Source of the DNA: Glebionis coronaria
Lineage: Eukaryota > Streptophyta > Magnoliopsida > Asterales > Asteraceae
Reading direction: 5' to 3'
NCBI GenBank assembly: GCA_025667525.1
Contig: CM046874.1
Coordinates: forward strand, 284,558,380 to 284,622,379
Length of the DNA: 64,000 nucleotides
A program made the translations under genes and the position numbers. The notes under the pieces are model-generated. The model was not told the DNA's origin, ran no database searches, and was given only the letters and a program-made list of their open reading frames with translations. Below, one piece after another: positions 10,546 to 24,155 of this stretch. The stretch's first letter is position 1, and every line of letters starts with the position of its first letter.

Positions 10546-10551
10546 AGATTC

Positions 10552-11641
10552 TTTAACACCCCCAAATTACCACGCAACGGAATACCACTTTGGGTGCTAA
10601 ACACAAGTATCATCAACACAATTTATATTAAACGACTAAAAAAGAAGAGACGTTACATTTATATACAAACTTTTTCTAAATATTTCGCATCCCAAAAGAT
10701 ACCATCAGAGTAACGTTTTGTCCCAAATAATCGTTACCAACACAACATGTTCAACAAAAGACTTTTAAAGAAATATTTCATTTAAAAAAGGATGGAAAAA
10801 TCATCAAGTTTAGACTAGTAAGCACCAACTCCCTGCATGTATGCTACGCTGCTATCAATCTTGATTATCTGAAATACATATTTAAAATCGCCAACACAAC
10901 AGTTGAGTGAATCTATAGGTTTATCAAATAATAAGTTCAACACAAGTATTAAAAATCAATCATGATCATCCAATAGCATTGTAACACATACAATATGTTA
11001 TTCTAGTATTTCATCATAGCAAAACTAAGTGATTGTATTTAAGCTCATGAAACCGACCCCTAAAACTACCACCCGCGCCAAATTGCCGGCTTGGCCAAAG
11101 TGAAATCAGTGCCCCTCTTAAGGTATCGTTGCAAATATACCTTATTTCTTATCACAACTTATCCGTCCGCAGAGGGTACTCAGCGTACTAGCTCTCATCT
11201 CAGATAGGGTTGTCAACCCAATAGTACTATCAATTGTATAAGCGGCTATTTCCAACCCACACAAGGGCAAGACAATAGTTAACAGTTCATGAAATTAGGG
11301 CCTTTAGCAACTAGTACTTTATACAATCAAGGCAAACATTCGGGTCCAAAAAACCATTCATGACTTGTGTTCCATTTATTTCAAATAGCATGTATCCCCC
11401 TTGCGGGTTAAAATCATTTAAAACTAGTACAAAGAGAGGCTATAGACTCACCTTGAGTGATAAGAGTAGTAGAAATGATCGTCGATAACTGGATGCTCTG
11501 GAAAAATTCACAAGTCGCAACCTATCAAATATGGCGCGCACTAAATCAACATACTCAAGTACCGACACGTACTTAGCATAAACAAATAAATGAACTCAAA
11601 ACCATAATACATACGCGAGAACAACCCACACACGTGAATTT
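10552..11641 (-). repeat. J 3' LTR, part 1
   Basis: It starts (plus view) TTTAACACCCCCAAATTACCACGC, the diverged equivalent of the E LTR edge at 11642, and runs alongside the E LTR sequence until it is broken by E. The last five bases AATTT (11637-11641) are E's target duplication. No genes are present. Confidence 0.75.
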
Positions 11642-14450
11642 TATAACACCCCCAAATTACCACGCAGCGGAATAACACTTTGGGCGTAATTTCATAGCAC
11701 ATCACACACAATCATAGATAACGACCTCAAAAGAGTCGTTTAAAATAAGCAAAAAGAATATTTACAACCATTGTCTAAAACATTTCCAACCTAAAATTTA
11801 GTTTTCATCAGAGTAGCGTTACTTGTCCCATAGATCTCAACTAAAACATAACAACTTTTACCACAATATAACAATAATTAATTTGATAAAAAGGGAAGGA
11901 AATCCATAAGTTTTAGACCAATAAAGCACCAACTCCCTCCATGCATGCTCCGCTGCTATCAATCTTGAATACCTGAAACACATGCTTAAAATCGTTAACA
12001 CAACAATTGAGCGAATCTATAGGTTTATCAAATCATAAGTTTAACACAAGTATTAAAAACCAATCATGACCATTCAATAGCATTGTCGTATACACAATCT
12101 ATTATCCAAATACTTGATATTTATCAAAGCTAATGATTGTATTTAAGCTCATGACACCGACCCGTTAACTTAATCACCCGCGCCAAAGTGCTGACATGAT
12201 CAAAATGAAACCATTGCCACTCTTAAGGTATTAGTTGCCAGATTTATACCTTATCTCTTATCACAAGTTATCCGTCCGCAGAGGGTACTCAACGTACTAG
12301 CTCTCGTCTCGGATAGGGTCGTCAACCCAATAGTACTATCAATTTTATAAGCGGATATTTCCAACCCACACAAGGGAAAGACAATAATTAACGGTTCATG
12401 AAATTAGTGTCTTTCGCAACAAGGTACTCAATACAATCCAAACAACATTCGGGTCCAAACAATCATTCATGACTTGTGTTCCATTTATTTCAAATAGCAT
12501 GTATCCCCCTCACGGGTTACAATCATTTAAAATCTAGTAAAAAGCGAGGCTATAGACTCGCCTTAAGTAGTAACGATAGTAGTAGTAGTAGCAAGACGTA
12601 GACGAAGACAATCACCGACGATGAGGATGCCCCGGGAAATCAAATACAACACCTAACGAATAAACAGGTAATGAATCAACTCCTTCAAGTACCATCAAGT
12701 ACTGTATATAAATGATTATAGTCACTCAAATTTTTATAAACTCACGCCAAAAATCCAAAAAAGTGATATTTACTAGACACGTTCATTTTTATACTTTACT
12801 AAGACTATTGCTCATTTTATAATTCTGCCGATACACACCAAATGTATGGGCTGTTTTCCTATACTTAGACATCACCAAAAATTATGAGAAAATTTGTAAA
12901 ATTCATTTACAACCTGTAGAAAGTACATATTAAATTTCATAAAAATTTCTCACTTCTAAGACCCACTACTCGTCACATTACTAAACTCTAAATTCCGGAC
13001 AGTTTTGTACCTTCGCATTGTAAAACCATTTTGACCTTCTTAATCAATACAATTTACAAATTCGACTCTTGATTATGAAAGTAGACTCAAAATGTTAAGT
13101 TCAGGGCCTGAGAAAAGTCTCTAATCATTTTTAAAAATCAACTTATTGTCCCCGAGATTTGACCCAAAATCGAACACAATTTCGGATTTAGTCGACTTTC
13201 ATCTCCCGGTACACGAAAATTCAAACTAGCGTAACTTTTGACTCGTTTGGAGTTAAAAGCTCTACCTTATACCAAATTGAAGCTAGAAAGAAGATCTACA
13301 ACTATATTCTATAATGAAGACCAGGACTAAAAATTAAACCCATGAAAAATAGCCTTAATATTCTGCTATATAAATAACTCTTTCAAAATCACATCTACAC
13401 TTGTTTTTAATCAGTTTCACCAACTACTATACCTATTATAACATCAACCAAGCATTCTAAACCAATCCTATTACACTTAATAACTTGCATGCACCATCTC
13501 TTTCAAAACCCAAAATCAAAAACATCACATGCAATAAAATTAAATCATATAAAAAGATAATAGCATGAATATAGAACCATACACATTGATAGATTAGTCA
13601 AAAACACCAAAACCATCAAACCCCTAGGCCTGGCCGTGGGTTTTGGAAGCAAAAACACCAAAGAAAATCTTTTTCTAAGCTTTAATACTTCAATAGGTTA
13701 CTCCTAAACACAATCAATCACAAACCCACAAATTTAATTAGATCAAATCATAGTATTTTTCAAAATATTTCAAAAATTAAATCTTGAAAAAAAATGTTGT
13801 TGCATGTTTGATTTTATTGGTGGGATTTACTTATCTTGATGTTAGAAACATAGGTCTTTGATTAGATTTTTCAAAATCAAATTTTTGTGGTGGTTTTGGG
13901 TGGTGGAGTGGTGGTGGCCGGCGGCCATGGAGAGAAAAACGAGAGAGAGAGAAAATTTTTGAAATGAGAATTATGGAGTGTGTGTGAGAAATTTTCCTTT
14001 TATAGGGTAGGGAGGGTAAGAAATGTAATATTAGTTTTCTTTTGGCCTTACTAGTAAAACAACTTTTAAAGAGCGGGATTATGACATACTAGTCGGTTTT
14101 AAAATTTTGCGAGAGTCGGGATTCGTCCCGGCTATCTCAAAATAGTTTTAAATGGTTCAAACGCACACAAAACGAATATACATATGGTTCCGACTCGACT
14201 AAAAACGTAATTAAAATAAAAACTTCGAAAAACTCAAATATCGATCAATCGATAATAAAAGATAAATTTTGGGCATCCGTCGGTATCGTAGTCGTTATCG
14301 GTTCTTCTTAAATCATCAAACATAAAAATTAAGCCTCATTTATTGGCTTCAAATTAAACCGTCACATACATCCGCGATAAAAATTCTTAAAAATATCAAA
14401 TATATACGTAAATTATGATTAAATAATGACGTTGGGTTCAGGGTGTCACA
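11642..14450 (-). repeat. E 3' LTR (2.81 kb)
   Basis: On the minus strand it starts TGTGACACCCTGAACCC and ends GGGGGTGTTATA. It aligns over its full length with 44079-46890. A TATA box, CCTATAAAAGG on the minus strand, is at about 13996-14005, with a GA-rich stretch after it at 13936-13955. It holds no genes. Confidence 0.9.
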
Positions 14451-14468
14451 TCCCCCCTCCTTAAGGGA
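14451..14468 (-). promoter_or_regulatory. E polypurine tract
   Basis: The minus strand reads TCCCTTAAGGAGGGGGGA directly before the 3' LTR start TGTGACACC. Its location and purine content suit plus-strand priming. Confidence 0.7.
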
Positions 14469-14485
14469 GCGATGTCCCGGCGCTA

Positions 14486-15040
14486 TCAGCTTCTTATACT
14501 CGCATTTCGTACTACTAGAAAGATAACGATACTTCTTCCTAAAGAAGTCTTCACGTTCCTTCGTGAACTCCGGTTCACATCTCGAATTCCATCAGCTTTC
14601 CACGATGATACCTTTAACATTACCATGTCTCCAACTTTAATTTCTAATTTCTTCCTACGGTTATCAACACATCTCTTCTCACGGCTTCTCGCGGTTAACA
14701 AGTGATTCTTAATCTACACAATCTTTTCCGTAGTCTCTCGAATCATTTCAAATCCATTTAACTGACTTTTCCCTACTTCATTCTATCCATCTGGCAATCT
14801 ATATTTTCATCAACATAATTCTTCAAATGTTGCAGCTTCAATGCTAACATGGTAAATGTCGTCGTACAAAGATACTACCTACGACAAGTGTCGATCTTAA
14901 CAACTACCAAACTCAATCACACACGCTCAGAGAATGTCTTCCAACTTTCGAATCGTCCTTTCACTTGGTCCATCAATCTCATAAAGATAATTTTTCATAA
15001 AAGAAAATCGCACGGGCCACACATAACCCCATAAAAACAT
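14486..15040 (-). pseudogene. E integrase C-terminal remnant
   Basis: The frame 14701-14486 contains VGDMVMLKVSSWK, the C-terminal integrase motif of Tekay chromoviruses, after the ADNRRK-type stretch. Decayed sequence matching the J integrase fragment lies upstream on the minus strand, at about 14790-15000. Catalytic core, RT and gag are absent. A chromodomain, which normally follows integrase in this lineage, is not recognisable before the polypurine tract. Confidence 0.7.
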
Positions 15041-17174
15041 TCATAATATACAAGACGAAGTACTTAATACTAGTCGTACAAAATCACCTTATTGAAATAT
15101 TACGTACATACAAACCTAGTTCGTCAAAAACGAATTCATCGATACGAAAATCATTCGACGTATACATAACTCTCTCGAAGGCATCACAGTCCAATCAGAC
15201 ACGAAAGCCATTATGAAGCACATACAACCACATTACGACATGTTTGCAACATAGCCAAACCATGCCAAGTCAATCGGTTCAATCAAGTTAACTCATGCTT
15301 GCTAATTATCCAAGCCATGATAAAATAAGAATATTTGACATGATTCTCGGATGAGTCCATTCAAAAAAAAATTGCAAGTTAAAGAAGGTTCACAAGCTTG
15401 CTAGCTATGGATGCATATCCATAAAGAAAGAAAATAGATACATATGTCATCGTAGGGTGCTCACACGCGTATCCATACCCAAAAAAAAATATTACAAGAA
15501 CACCATCTTACTTCCGTCCCAAGCGTGGTCAAAATCTTTATAAGCATCGCCGTTCACAGTTAAAGATATATTACATGGCATGTGTTCTCCATGATCGGAC
15601 GTCACTGGACAGTGTCGTCTCAAGTTCTCACAACTTACGATCACTCGACTCGATCACATACCACATAAACACATAAAAGGCAAGGGTTTACTACAAAAAC
15701 ATCAACTATGTCTATTCGTCGTTTAACCATCGATGATCAAAGAAAATCGATTCAAGCAAGGAGGATTCCTCACTTTAACAAATGAAGACCGCAAATGGAA
15801 TTGTCTTCCAACTACCGATGCACAGTTGGTAAACTTCAACAGTTTATCGCGTGTCGTTGACATATCAAAAGAATGAGAAGAGAGAATAAATAATGTACGA
15901 TACATTTGATGTAGGAGAAGTCTTATTCATTTCCCTCAGAGTTACTCGAACTCAGATTTCCTCTACTTTGGCAGTCTTCTATTTTTGTTTAAATTTCTTC
16001 TCTGTGTCGGTACGAGCCCCTTTGGTATTTCATCAACACCCTAGTGAATGCGATGGAATTCGCACGTTACATATAACACATAAAAACATTCTCCATAATT
16101 ACTCGGTCACGGTGACGTACTAAGTCAACGCCAAACGAAATGAAAGATTTCAAGGAACACAAGAAAATTTCAAAAATTTTCTTTAGGAATCAAAGAGAAT
16201 ACGATTACTTGCATAAGGATCCACCATTTTAAAAGCGTTCTCATCCAAACATTTATCAAAAACACTAACAGTTTTAAAGATGACCAATTGATTTGAAACG
16301 ACGTTGCCCTTCCTAAACTATGAATAATTAGCTAGATCATGCATAATTGAGGATCAAGCAACAACAACCAACAAAACAGGACTCTTCCCGAATTATGCAT
16401 AGTTAGCTAAGCTGTGCATAATTGAGGATCGAGGGACGACACAACATTATTATTACATACCAAATATGACTACGAAATTTTTTGACCTAATCTTCAAAAT
16501 AATCAAATCATTTGAAATGGAATTTGAAATGGGAAAATATTGTTACCATCGTTTCAAGGAACACATCAAACATTTTTCATCCACTTTGGAAACATACTTT
16601 TACTTTGCCTTCTTACAAGAAAAATAAATAAATAAATAAATCGACACAATTTTCATATGGTTCAACGAAACATTTCACACACTCATACATATTTTCGAAA
16701 CAGATTGTTCACAAAATAACGGTAAGGTGGTTCCAGATTAAAGATCATTGCAAGCATAACGAGTAGTAAAAATCAAAAATCAATGAGATCAATTAAGATA
16801 AACGAGAAATATAATTGCCAATGGAAATTAACTACATTCGAAATGAAAATACTTCGAATATATGACGAGTTTCGGGATAACAACAGCGATCTATAAATAC
16901 ATTCAGTAAACATCGAACGTCAACAAAAGAACCAAAAATAGGACAACGATCGTAATTTCCATCGTCTCGAGTTACACATACATTCCACCAATTTAGGTTC
17001 CATTAACCGAAAGAAGAAAAGTTACAGCGTCCATGAAGAGGACAAAAATACACCGGGTGACATACCCTTATTATCAAGTACTAGCGAAGTAGCAATTCAA
17101 AAAAAATAATGGTCTCATACCATAGGCAATATTAAATGAACAATTGCTGGACTAACCAGCTTCAAATATAGACT
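15041..17174 (-). other. E gene-poor interior, left piece
   Basis: I see no coding sequence. The piece aligns with J interior (49470-50839) up to about 16430. It includes two diverged tandem copies of a unit of about 75 bp (around 16300 and 16375) built on GCATAATTGAGGATC, and an AAAT repeat at 16620-16641. It ends at H's target duplication AGACT (17170-17174). Confidence 0.6.
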
Positions 17175-17756
17175 TGATGACGTATAGTCCCCAGCCGGTT
17201 CATGAACCCGACCCATGGGAACTACCCATATCCGGCCCATCACGGATGGGTGGGAATAATGTCATTTGAGCTTACGGGCTTGGATGAACAGTAACCGCAC
17301 ACATGTGTGCGGCCCACGGCCCGACATGACCGGTACATGGTTAGACAGAATCATATTCTATCTCTGAATATGATTCACTCCAAAGAAGAGGATATTCACT
17401 CGCCATAATTAGAAGATAACAATCAATCTAATTCTGGTGCTTATCTCTTCCTTGTGCCGAAGCATCAGTGACAGCCCATTAGGATTTCACTGCCTATAAA
17501 AGGAACCCTCAAAGATTCCACAAAGGTATTACGTTCTATACTCTCAACTCACTCAACTCATATAAACCCTAACTGATTACTTACTCTCAAGCCGGAGTCT
17601 AATCGTGGGAAACATTCCCACGGTAAGCCTAACGCGCGTTGTTTAGTGTGCAGGATCCCAACCAAACAGTTCACTTGGTGCAGGAGCCGGAGCCCAGCCA
17701 ACCCGAATTGAGCCTAATTCGGGTCTAGCAAGGATCACCCAACTTTTGCATCAACA
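17175..17756 (+). repeat. H 5' LTR (582 bp)
   Basis: It starts TGATGACGTATAG and ends TTTGCATCAACA. The promoter TATA box is TATAAAAG at 17495-17502. An 18 bp perfect palindrome centred on ACATGT lies at 17295-17312. Apart from scattered substitutions it matches 41026-41608. Confidence 0.92.
17495..17502 (+). promoter_or_regulatory. H LTR TATA box
   Basis: TATAAAAG in a CCTATAAAAGGAACC context, about 260 bp before the LTR end. It is repeated at 41347-41354 in the 3' LTR. It is the expected start point for the H genomic RNA. Confidence 0.7.
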
Positions 17757-17759
17757 AGT

Positions 17760-17777
17760 TGGCGCCATCCGTGGGAC
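17760..17777 (+). promoter_or_regulatory. H primer-binding site
   Basis: TGGCGCCATCCGTGGGA begins three bases after the 5' LTR. Its TGGCGCC start is shared with the other non-iMet elements here, but the rest differs from the Athila-type site of G and F. I do not assign the tRNA. Confidence 0.7.
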
Positions 17778-17819
17778 CCATTACACTAAGCTAGAGCGAA
17801 ACTTCATCTTGAACTTCCA

Positions 17820-19491
17820 ATGACGAAGGGGCATACGCAAGCTAATCTCTGGAACACAAATCCTGGAAATCGGAAGTCCCAAGGGGAAGGGATACTCATC
17901 CCCAATCAATCCCCTAGCCGCCCAGCGGGCGGATCTGGTAACCGTGGTGGTTTTCAGTCCATGGGGGTGACGAGCACGATCTCCATAACTCCCCCACCTA
18001 CTTCAACCCTGGACAACCCTGATCCAGGGAGTGCGCCCAATCCCCCTAACAAGGAGCCGCGCAGACCAGCGATTAAGGAGGAAGTAGAAGTCCAACCACT
18101 CAGCGAGGAGGATCTCACTCGAGTTCTCACGCAGAACTTTGATGGATCGTCCCAGGGATTGCATCAAGGTTGAATCTAAGGAGAAACCTCCAATCTAGAC
18201 TCAACTTTGGTAATGCCGGACCAATCACCTATTCCCAAAATCAGGGTAAAAGGAAGACTCGGCCTCAGGAGTAGAGCATCTTCGAGGAAACTCCTCAACC
18301 TAGGAATGTGTTCGAGCGCATAGGAGATCGCCTCATAGAGGAACTAACGCGGTCTCGAGAGGGTTGAGAGAAGTTTGACGGTTCACCCGAGCGACCAGAC
18401 CGAGAGCTGACCAGAGCCGCTCGCCGCACAAGTGTGTGGGATAGGATAGAAACTGGGAAGAAGGCTCCTGGCTCTTCTCAAAAGAGTGGACCTCACCCAA
18501 GGGATGGGGTACCACCGCCGTCTCCAGATCCATCGGGAGAGGACTCGGATGACCATCCGCCCAAGGTCGCCGACCTAGGCGTACCCCTCCACCACCACCA
18601 AACAATGATGAGTATTATGGTGGCCCTTATTATCGAGAGGCAGAAGCGGAGGATCTTTCCCGCCCGTGCTGTGACCCATGGGATGACCCTAGGCTCACCC
18701 GTCCATGGGCGGATCCCAGGGAAGATCCTTTTACCCTCCGTATACGGAACTACTCCGAGGACACAAAACGTCGCATGCCGGCGTGTGTCAAGACCTATGA
18801 TGGAACGGGTGATCCGGATGATCACCTCAAAATATTTGATACGCAGGCCAAAATTGAGCGATGGCCCATGCCTATATGGTGCCAAATGTTCAATTCGACT
18901 TTGATCGACAATGCCTGTGACTGGTTCGAGGGACTCCCTCCACGAAGCATTGATAGCTTCACGGAACTACGCACTGCGTTCAAGAATGATTATACTCAGC
19001 GGAAGAAGTATAATAGAGATCCGGTCTCATTGGCAACTGTCAAGCAACAGCCGGGGGAGTCCATAGAAGCCTTCACTTAACGCTTCAATGACGAGTGCAC
19101 ACGCACAAAGACGATGCCGGAACTCCTAAAAATCTCCAACTACATGCATGCCATAACAGATAGGGAGTTAATCAGGCATCTCAATGACAAGCGTCCAAAG
19201 AAGTATGATGATCTCATGGAAAGGGTCAGAAACTTCATAGAGGGAGAAACAGCGGTTGCCGCGGCTTACCCTTCCAAAGGAAACGGCTACCAATCAAACG
19301 ACCAGTCCCGGAGACAGTCAGGTGGTCAAAGCAATCAAAACAGTAGTAGGGGCTCAGACTACAAGAGCCAAAACAAAGGAGGACGACTGGATGATAAGTT
19401 TATCCCCCTAAAGATGTCCTACCGGGAGATCTTGCTGACGGAAGGGGCAAATTTTCCGAGACCTCCCCCAATGACAACTCCGCCGGACCGT
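17820..19491 (+). pseudogene. H gag (capsid region), broken
   Basis: The probable start is ATG 17820, 64 bases after the LTR. A proline-rich, low-complexity N-terminus is followed by the capsid-like retrotransposon gag domain (about 18770-19240: ACVKTYDGTGDPDDHL, WCQMFNSTLIDNACDWF and LRTAFKNDY motifs). A Gln/Ser/Asn-rich linker comes next. Damage: a shift near 18170, stops near 18271 and 18364, a shift near 18570 and TAA at 19078-19080. The frame is then interrupted by G just after PPD. The zinc knuckle continues on the other side of G at 30153. Confidence 0.8.
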
Positions 19492-22015
19492 TAATATCTC
19501 GTTTTTTAGTTCATTTTTCTCGACTCAATCCGAATTGATATAACGTTTTTAAGCTCGACTTAATTGTTTTTGGTTAAAAAATTGTAATTTTGGTATTTAA
19601 GCTACTTGACAACTAAGCACATAAAAATATGAAAATAGTATTCATACTACGTAATATGTACTAAACTAAAAACATTTTGCACTTACCACATTTAAATGAA
19701 CAAAATATTATAAGAACATAAAAGATACGAATTTGACTACAAATTGAAAATGCAAAGTACAAAATTTGTAAAATGTAATCTTGTTAAAAATATAAACTCT
19801 TATATCTAAATTTGTTCAAGACAAACTTTTATCAAAATTGAAATTTACCTACTTAAAACTAGTAACTTTCGAGAATACAAATGGACCTAAATTTAAACTG
19901 AAGCCCAATTACCCTCACTGACCCAATAGTCCAGCTGGCAACTAACTTTGAATCTCACTACGAGGGACTAACGGTAAAATAGAATTAACTATCAAGTTTC
20001 TAAAGTTACATTCTAAGAACTGTGATTGAAACGAAAAGTAACATATTCAGGGTCCTAACTTGTACTCTGACTAAACTTACTCAACAATGAATGTGAATGA
20101 AAACAAAACACAAACTTTAAACTTGCTCTGCTACTAATGAGATTGCAATCGACATTTTCATCTACCAATTCTACTTATTCCTAAAACAAAGCTTATATAA
20201 CAAATTGCGTAATCATTTAAACTAACCAAAGATCCTAAAATACTAGACTCTCTCTAACAGCTACAACGCATGAAATAACGAACTCGGTTAAAACGGGAAT
20301 CAAATATCAATAACAAATCGATACAAGCAGATAGCACAAAGAATTATACTACATTTACACTATCAAGCTGATTAAACTAAAATATGCAGAAAAAGAACAC
20401 GTGCTTAACCTGCGTATTCCAGGCCTGCCCTTTGATGGTGAAGCGCGACGCTGAGCCGGCTTAGAACAAAATACACCTTTAGTACAACTATTGAACTGAA
20501 CTGCAGCCAATTCCAAAGTTCTGAACAAATGTTATGAAAAGAAAGAAGAACTTCTGAACTCTTGTTTATCAAACCATAAACCTGCAATAGCTAGTTAGAG
20601 TAACAAAGCTAAAAGAACTCAACTCATAAGCTCATATTGAGCTTATTACAGTACAGTAACGCTTGAAGTTAAAGTTGAATCTTAAAAGATCTATTATAAC
20701 AAAAGTCTCACAAACTAACTGATGACAAATATAATGCTTTATCTACTGATCATATTAGACGAGCTTATTCAAACTCATAGAAGATCAAAAGCTACAGCAT
20801 ATGAACCGTAAAGAAACAGAGAGTTTAAAATGTGACTGAAGGTGAAATCTTTCATTAATGGAAAAACTGTTACAGCTATAACCGAAAAGTAACCACTCTA
20901 ACTAATCAAAATAGTAAACTCATTAAAAATCAGGTTCTGAGAGCTTTTAAAAGAACATAGCATATGGCCAGAAGAGAGAAGATAAAAACTAAGACTTGAA
21001 AAACTTTCATTAATGGAGGGAAAGGAATCGGTTTCAACAAAGCTTAACTACCTTAACTGATTTACAACATAATTCCATATGTGCTTAACAGAATTGAGAA
21101 AACATCATTAGAAATCAAGAAGCTTCAATTCTCATTAATGGCAGAAAAAGGGAAATTGGTTACAACTGATTACTAAAAACGGTTAAGGAATTAAAACTGG
21201 TTACACTACTCCTAACTACTCTCTACAACTACTCCTAGCTAATGTGTGAATTCTACACCTAGCTAACCGTCGAAAAATGAGGCCTTCGTCTCTATTTATA
21301 GGCCTGAAGAGGAGAAGATATGACGTGTTCTATCCAATCAGCAATGGACACGTGTAAAATACGAGGTTTGATGACTCGTTCTTCATTCTTGATTTGGGCG
21401 TTTCTTCATTACTCCAACTTGATCTAATTCACTTATATCATCTTGTAGAGGATAAAGAGGTGATCAATTTTGGTGTTTTAAGTTTTTCTTGAAACCTTGT
21501 GAATCGTCCTCTATGACTCTTCTTGAAAGCTGAGAAGATAATAAACTCGAACGCTGTTTCTGAGTTCTTTCTCTCTCTCTTGTTTACGTTGGAGAAGAAA
21601 GTTGAGACGTGTGTTTTGACCGTGACTTTGACCGACTAAATAATGAAAGTTAAACAAACTTTTCTTTTCCAAATTTTCTTTTAGTCCCTCCATTTCAATC
21701 TTTCATCAAATGTAATATAAACTTTTAAGCACATTTCTTTTCATCCTTCGTCTTTGTAGAAATCGCAACTTAAGCCCTCGATCTCGGTAAATAATAGCAA
21801 GTAAGGTCCTTGAAAGCTTCTTTCGTCATTTTCTTCGTCTTTTCATCAAATAAGTCCTTGAAAACGCGTCTTTGCTAAAAAATGTATCTTCTTACCTGAA
21901 AACACATGAAACGCAAATACACGCGTAATTCTGATATTTTACAGTTTAATATCAGGTATTTGACTGTGTTTTGAGTTTTTTGGATCATTATTGATGAGTG
22001 TTTTCACACTTATCA
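19492..22015 (-). repeat. G 3' LTR (2.52 kb)
   Basis: On the minus strand it starts TGATAAGTGTGAAAACACTC and ends GAGATATTA. The TATA box (minus TATAAATAG) is at 21292-21300. The start forms a hairpin, AGTGT-GAAA-ACACT with further pairing. It has no genes; short frames on either strand repeat in both LTR copies and look accidental. Confidence 0.9.
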
Positions 22016-24155
22016 ACTCCCTTCCACTTGACCATTGCCATGACCTCATGCAATGCAGCATTTCAAAGCTCTAAGGTTCACTTTTCTCATAATTAACTAA
22101 ACTTGGCCATTTTATGATTTAATAAACTATACTATGCTATATGATGAATGGTTTTGAATATTTACAATGCAATGCAAAGAAAACAATTCTATTTATATAT
22201 TTTTGATTTTTATTGAAATGGTTTTAATGGAAATAACTCATAAAGACTCAATGACTTTGATTAGGGCTTGGGTACCATGGATACTTATCACCCTCAAGTT
22301 TCACTTTCCACATACCAAGCTTAAAAATGGGATCATTGTATTCACAAGTAAAAAGTGCATCAACTTATTCATGACAATTAAATGTGGAACCGGTTATTAT
22401 TTGAGCAAATTGCTTGAAGGTAAATTTGTCATTATTTGAAGCGTGAAATATAAGAAATGTAAAATCCAAAAATAAGGAAGCACGGTTTTAATCCTAAGTA
22501 ATCCTCTCATCCATTACTTGAAAGACCGCTCACAATTAATACAAGTCCGTTTCAAGAGTAATAAGTCATTCGCCTTATGTGTAAAATCCTCATGTCATGC
22601 TTTCATGAGTAGCTATACACTCGCTAAGGAAAGAAAAATAAAACTCACGCAATAATTTACATCCGCCATCTTTTTGAGACTTTGGATCTTCAACCCCGCA
22701 ACCTGTCAAGGTAATATTGGATTGGAGCAATCTATTGATCCTCGCAACCCGTCAAGGTAATATTGAAACTCAATAGTCACTATAATTAACACCACACTGC
22801 CCCTCTTGGGAGTCTTGTATAATTATTTTTCTCTTTTCTTTTTCTCTTTTTTTTCTAGCCACTCATTTTTTTGTAAGCCGCTCTTATTTTTCTTTATTCC
22901 TCACTAAGAAAGTAGAAAAGATTAAAAGGAAAAACACCCGCTAAATATTGAGCATGACATAAGTCTAGTACACATAAAACGTTCTAACTTAGAATCTTAA
23001 GACGTACTTATATCAACCATAAATGATTAGACAAAAATGCATAAGAGATTACAAACCGATTAAAACCGTTCTTGATTATTTATTAACATATATACATGCG
23101 AAGAAATAGAGGTAAAGAAGAGAAGGGTTTAGCCACAAGTAATTATCATGAAGTTTATCTAGCCCTTTTATACTTGCTTCAACTCTATCATTTCCCATTC
23201 TCCACAAATTTAAAATCTCAAATAATGAGATTGGTGGATGCTTAGCCTAATAGACCAATGAAGGACTACATGGTTAAGGATACTAGCTAGAGAGTGCTAA
23301 GATAAGCAAACTCGGGTTGAGTCAAAATATCCATGGCGGGCCTAATATGTCAAAGAAGTCTAAATTTGTTAAAACCATGTTTTATTATATTTTTCTTTTA
23401 TATATTTTTGATGAAAAATAAAAGAAAAGATATATACAATTCAAATGTGTTATGCAAATGAAAAATGATTAATTCAAAAATTATGAATGCATATTTTTGG
23501 TGGCCAAAGTAGATCAAAAATTTGAAAAATGTTTGAAAAAAAATCATTTCTCAATTATCATGAAGGCAAGACAACGGTCTAGGTAAGGTCACTTCGATAG
23601 AAGTCTCCCCTACACTTAAGATAAACATTGTCCTCAATGTTTAAGAGCATGGGAGTGAACTCCCCTACACTTATGACATTGATTACTTTGCTTAACTCAA
23701 GTTAAGGAAGAGACAACTAAAGGGTATTCATTTTAAGCACAAGTGTTTTGAATATCACGATAGCAAAAACAAATCGAAGTGAACCAGATACACGGGCCTC
23801 CTCCATAAGCTCCAAGCATGAAATGTGAGAGAGCAACCCTTGAAACAAACACGAAAAGCCGCAAAAAGGACACCCCTCCACTTCAACTCTACTATAACAT
23901 CCTTTTAATTAAACCTAACCTATTGAAAATCTACTCTACGTTTTCTAACCTAGTTATTCATTGCTTGAGTTTTTTTAACCCTAAGTCGCTAGCTCGACTC
24001 GGCCCCGAATTAGGTTGTCCTTGGGGAAACCATCATGGAGAATAAAGGATATCACTTTGAAGCACGTCTCACATGATACACTCAAACTTAGCACGTTGCC
24101 ATTTACTATAAGATTTTCAATATCCGCCTCGATAAATGGAACGGTCCAACGTGTC
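22016..24155 (-). other. G 3' non-coding region
   Basis: Directly inside the LTR is the purine tract (minus AGTGGAAGGGAGT). GCATTGCATGAGGTCATGGCAATGG follows on the minus strand and matches F's equivalent (GCATTGCGTGAGGTCACGG, near 54385-54410). A stretch near 23560-23650 (ATTGTCCTCAATGTTTAAG) also has an F counterpart at 55690-55750. No coding frame is convincing. Confidence 0.6.

Larger units (their letters stand above)
8575..10551 (+). mobile_element. D: decayed Ty1/Copia internal region (gag to integrase)
   Basis: The fragment runs in normal Copia order: gag C-terminus with zinc knuckle, protease, GAG-pre-integrase, integrase core, then the linker before RT. Both ends are abrupt. The left end meets L at 8574; the right end meets the J LTR at 10552, with GATTC (10547-10551) as the likely target duplication. 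RT and RNase H are missing and would be expected on the far side of J, outside the window. Confidence 0.8.

Noticed and set aside
20405..20587. Identical 60-residue frames in both G LTRs (also 28534-28716)
   Set aside because: Duplication is explained by the LTR pair. Composition and lack of motifs argue against a gene.
22167..22439. A 90-residue plus-strand frame in G
   Set aside because: It lies antisense in G's 3' non-coding part and shows no motif.
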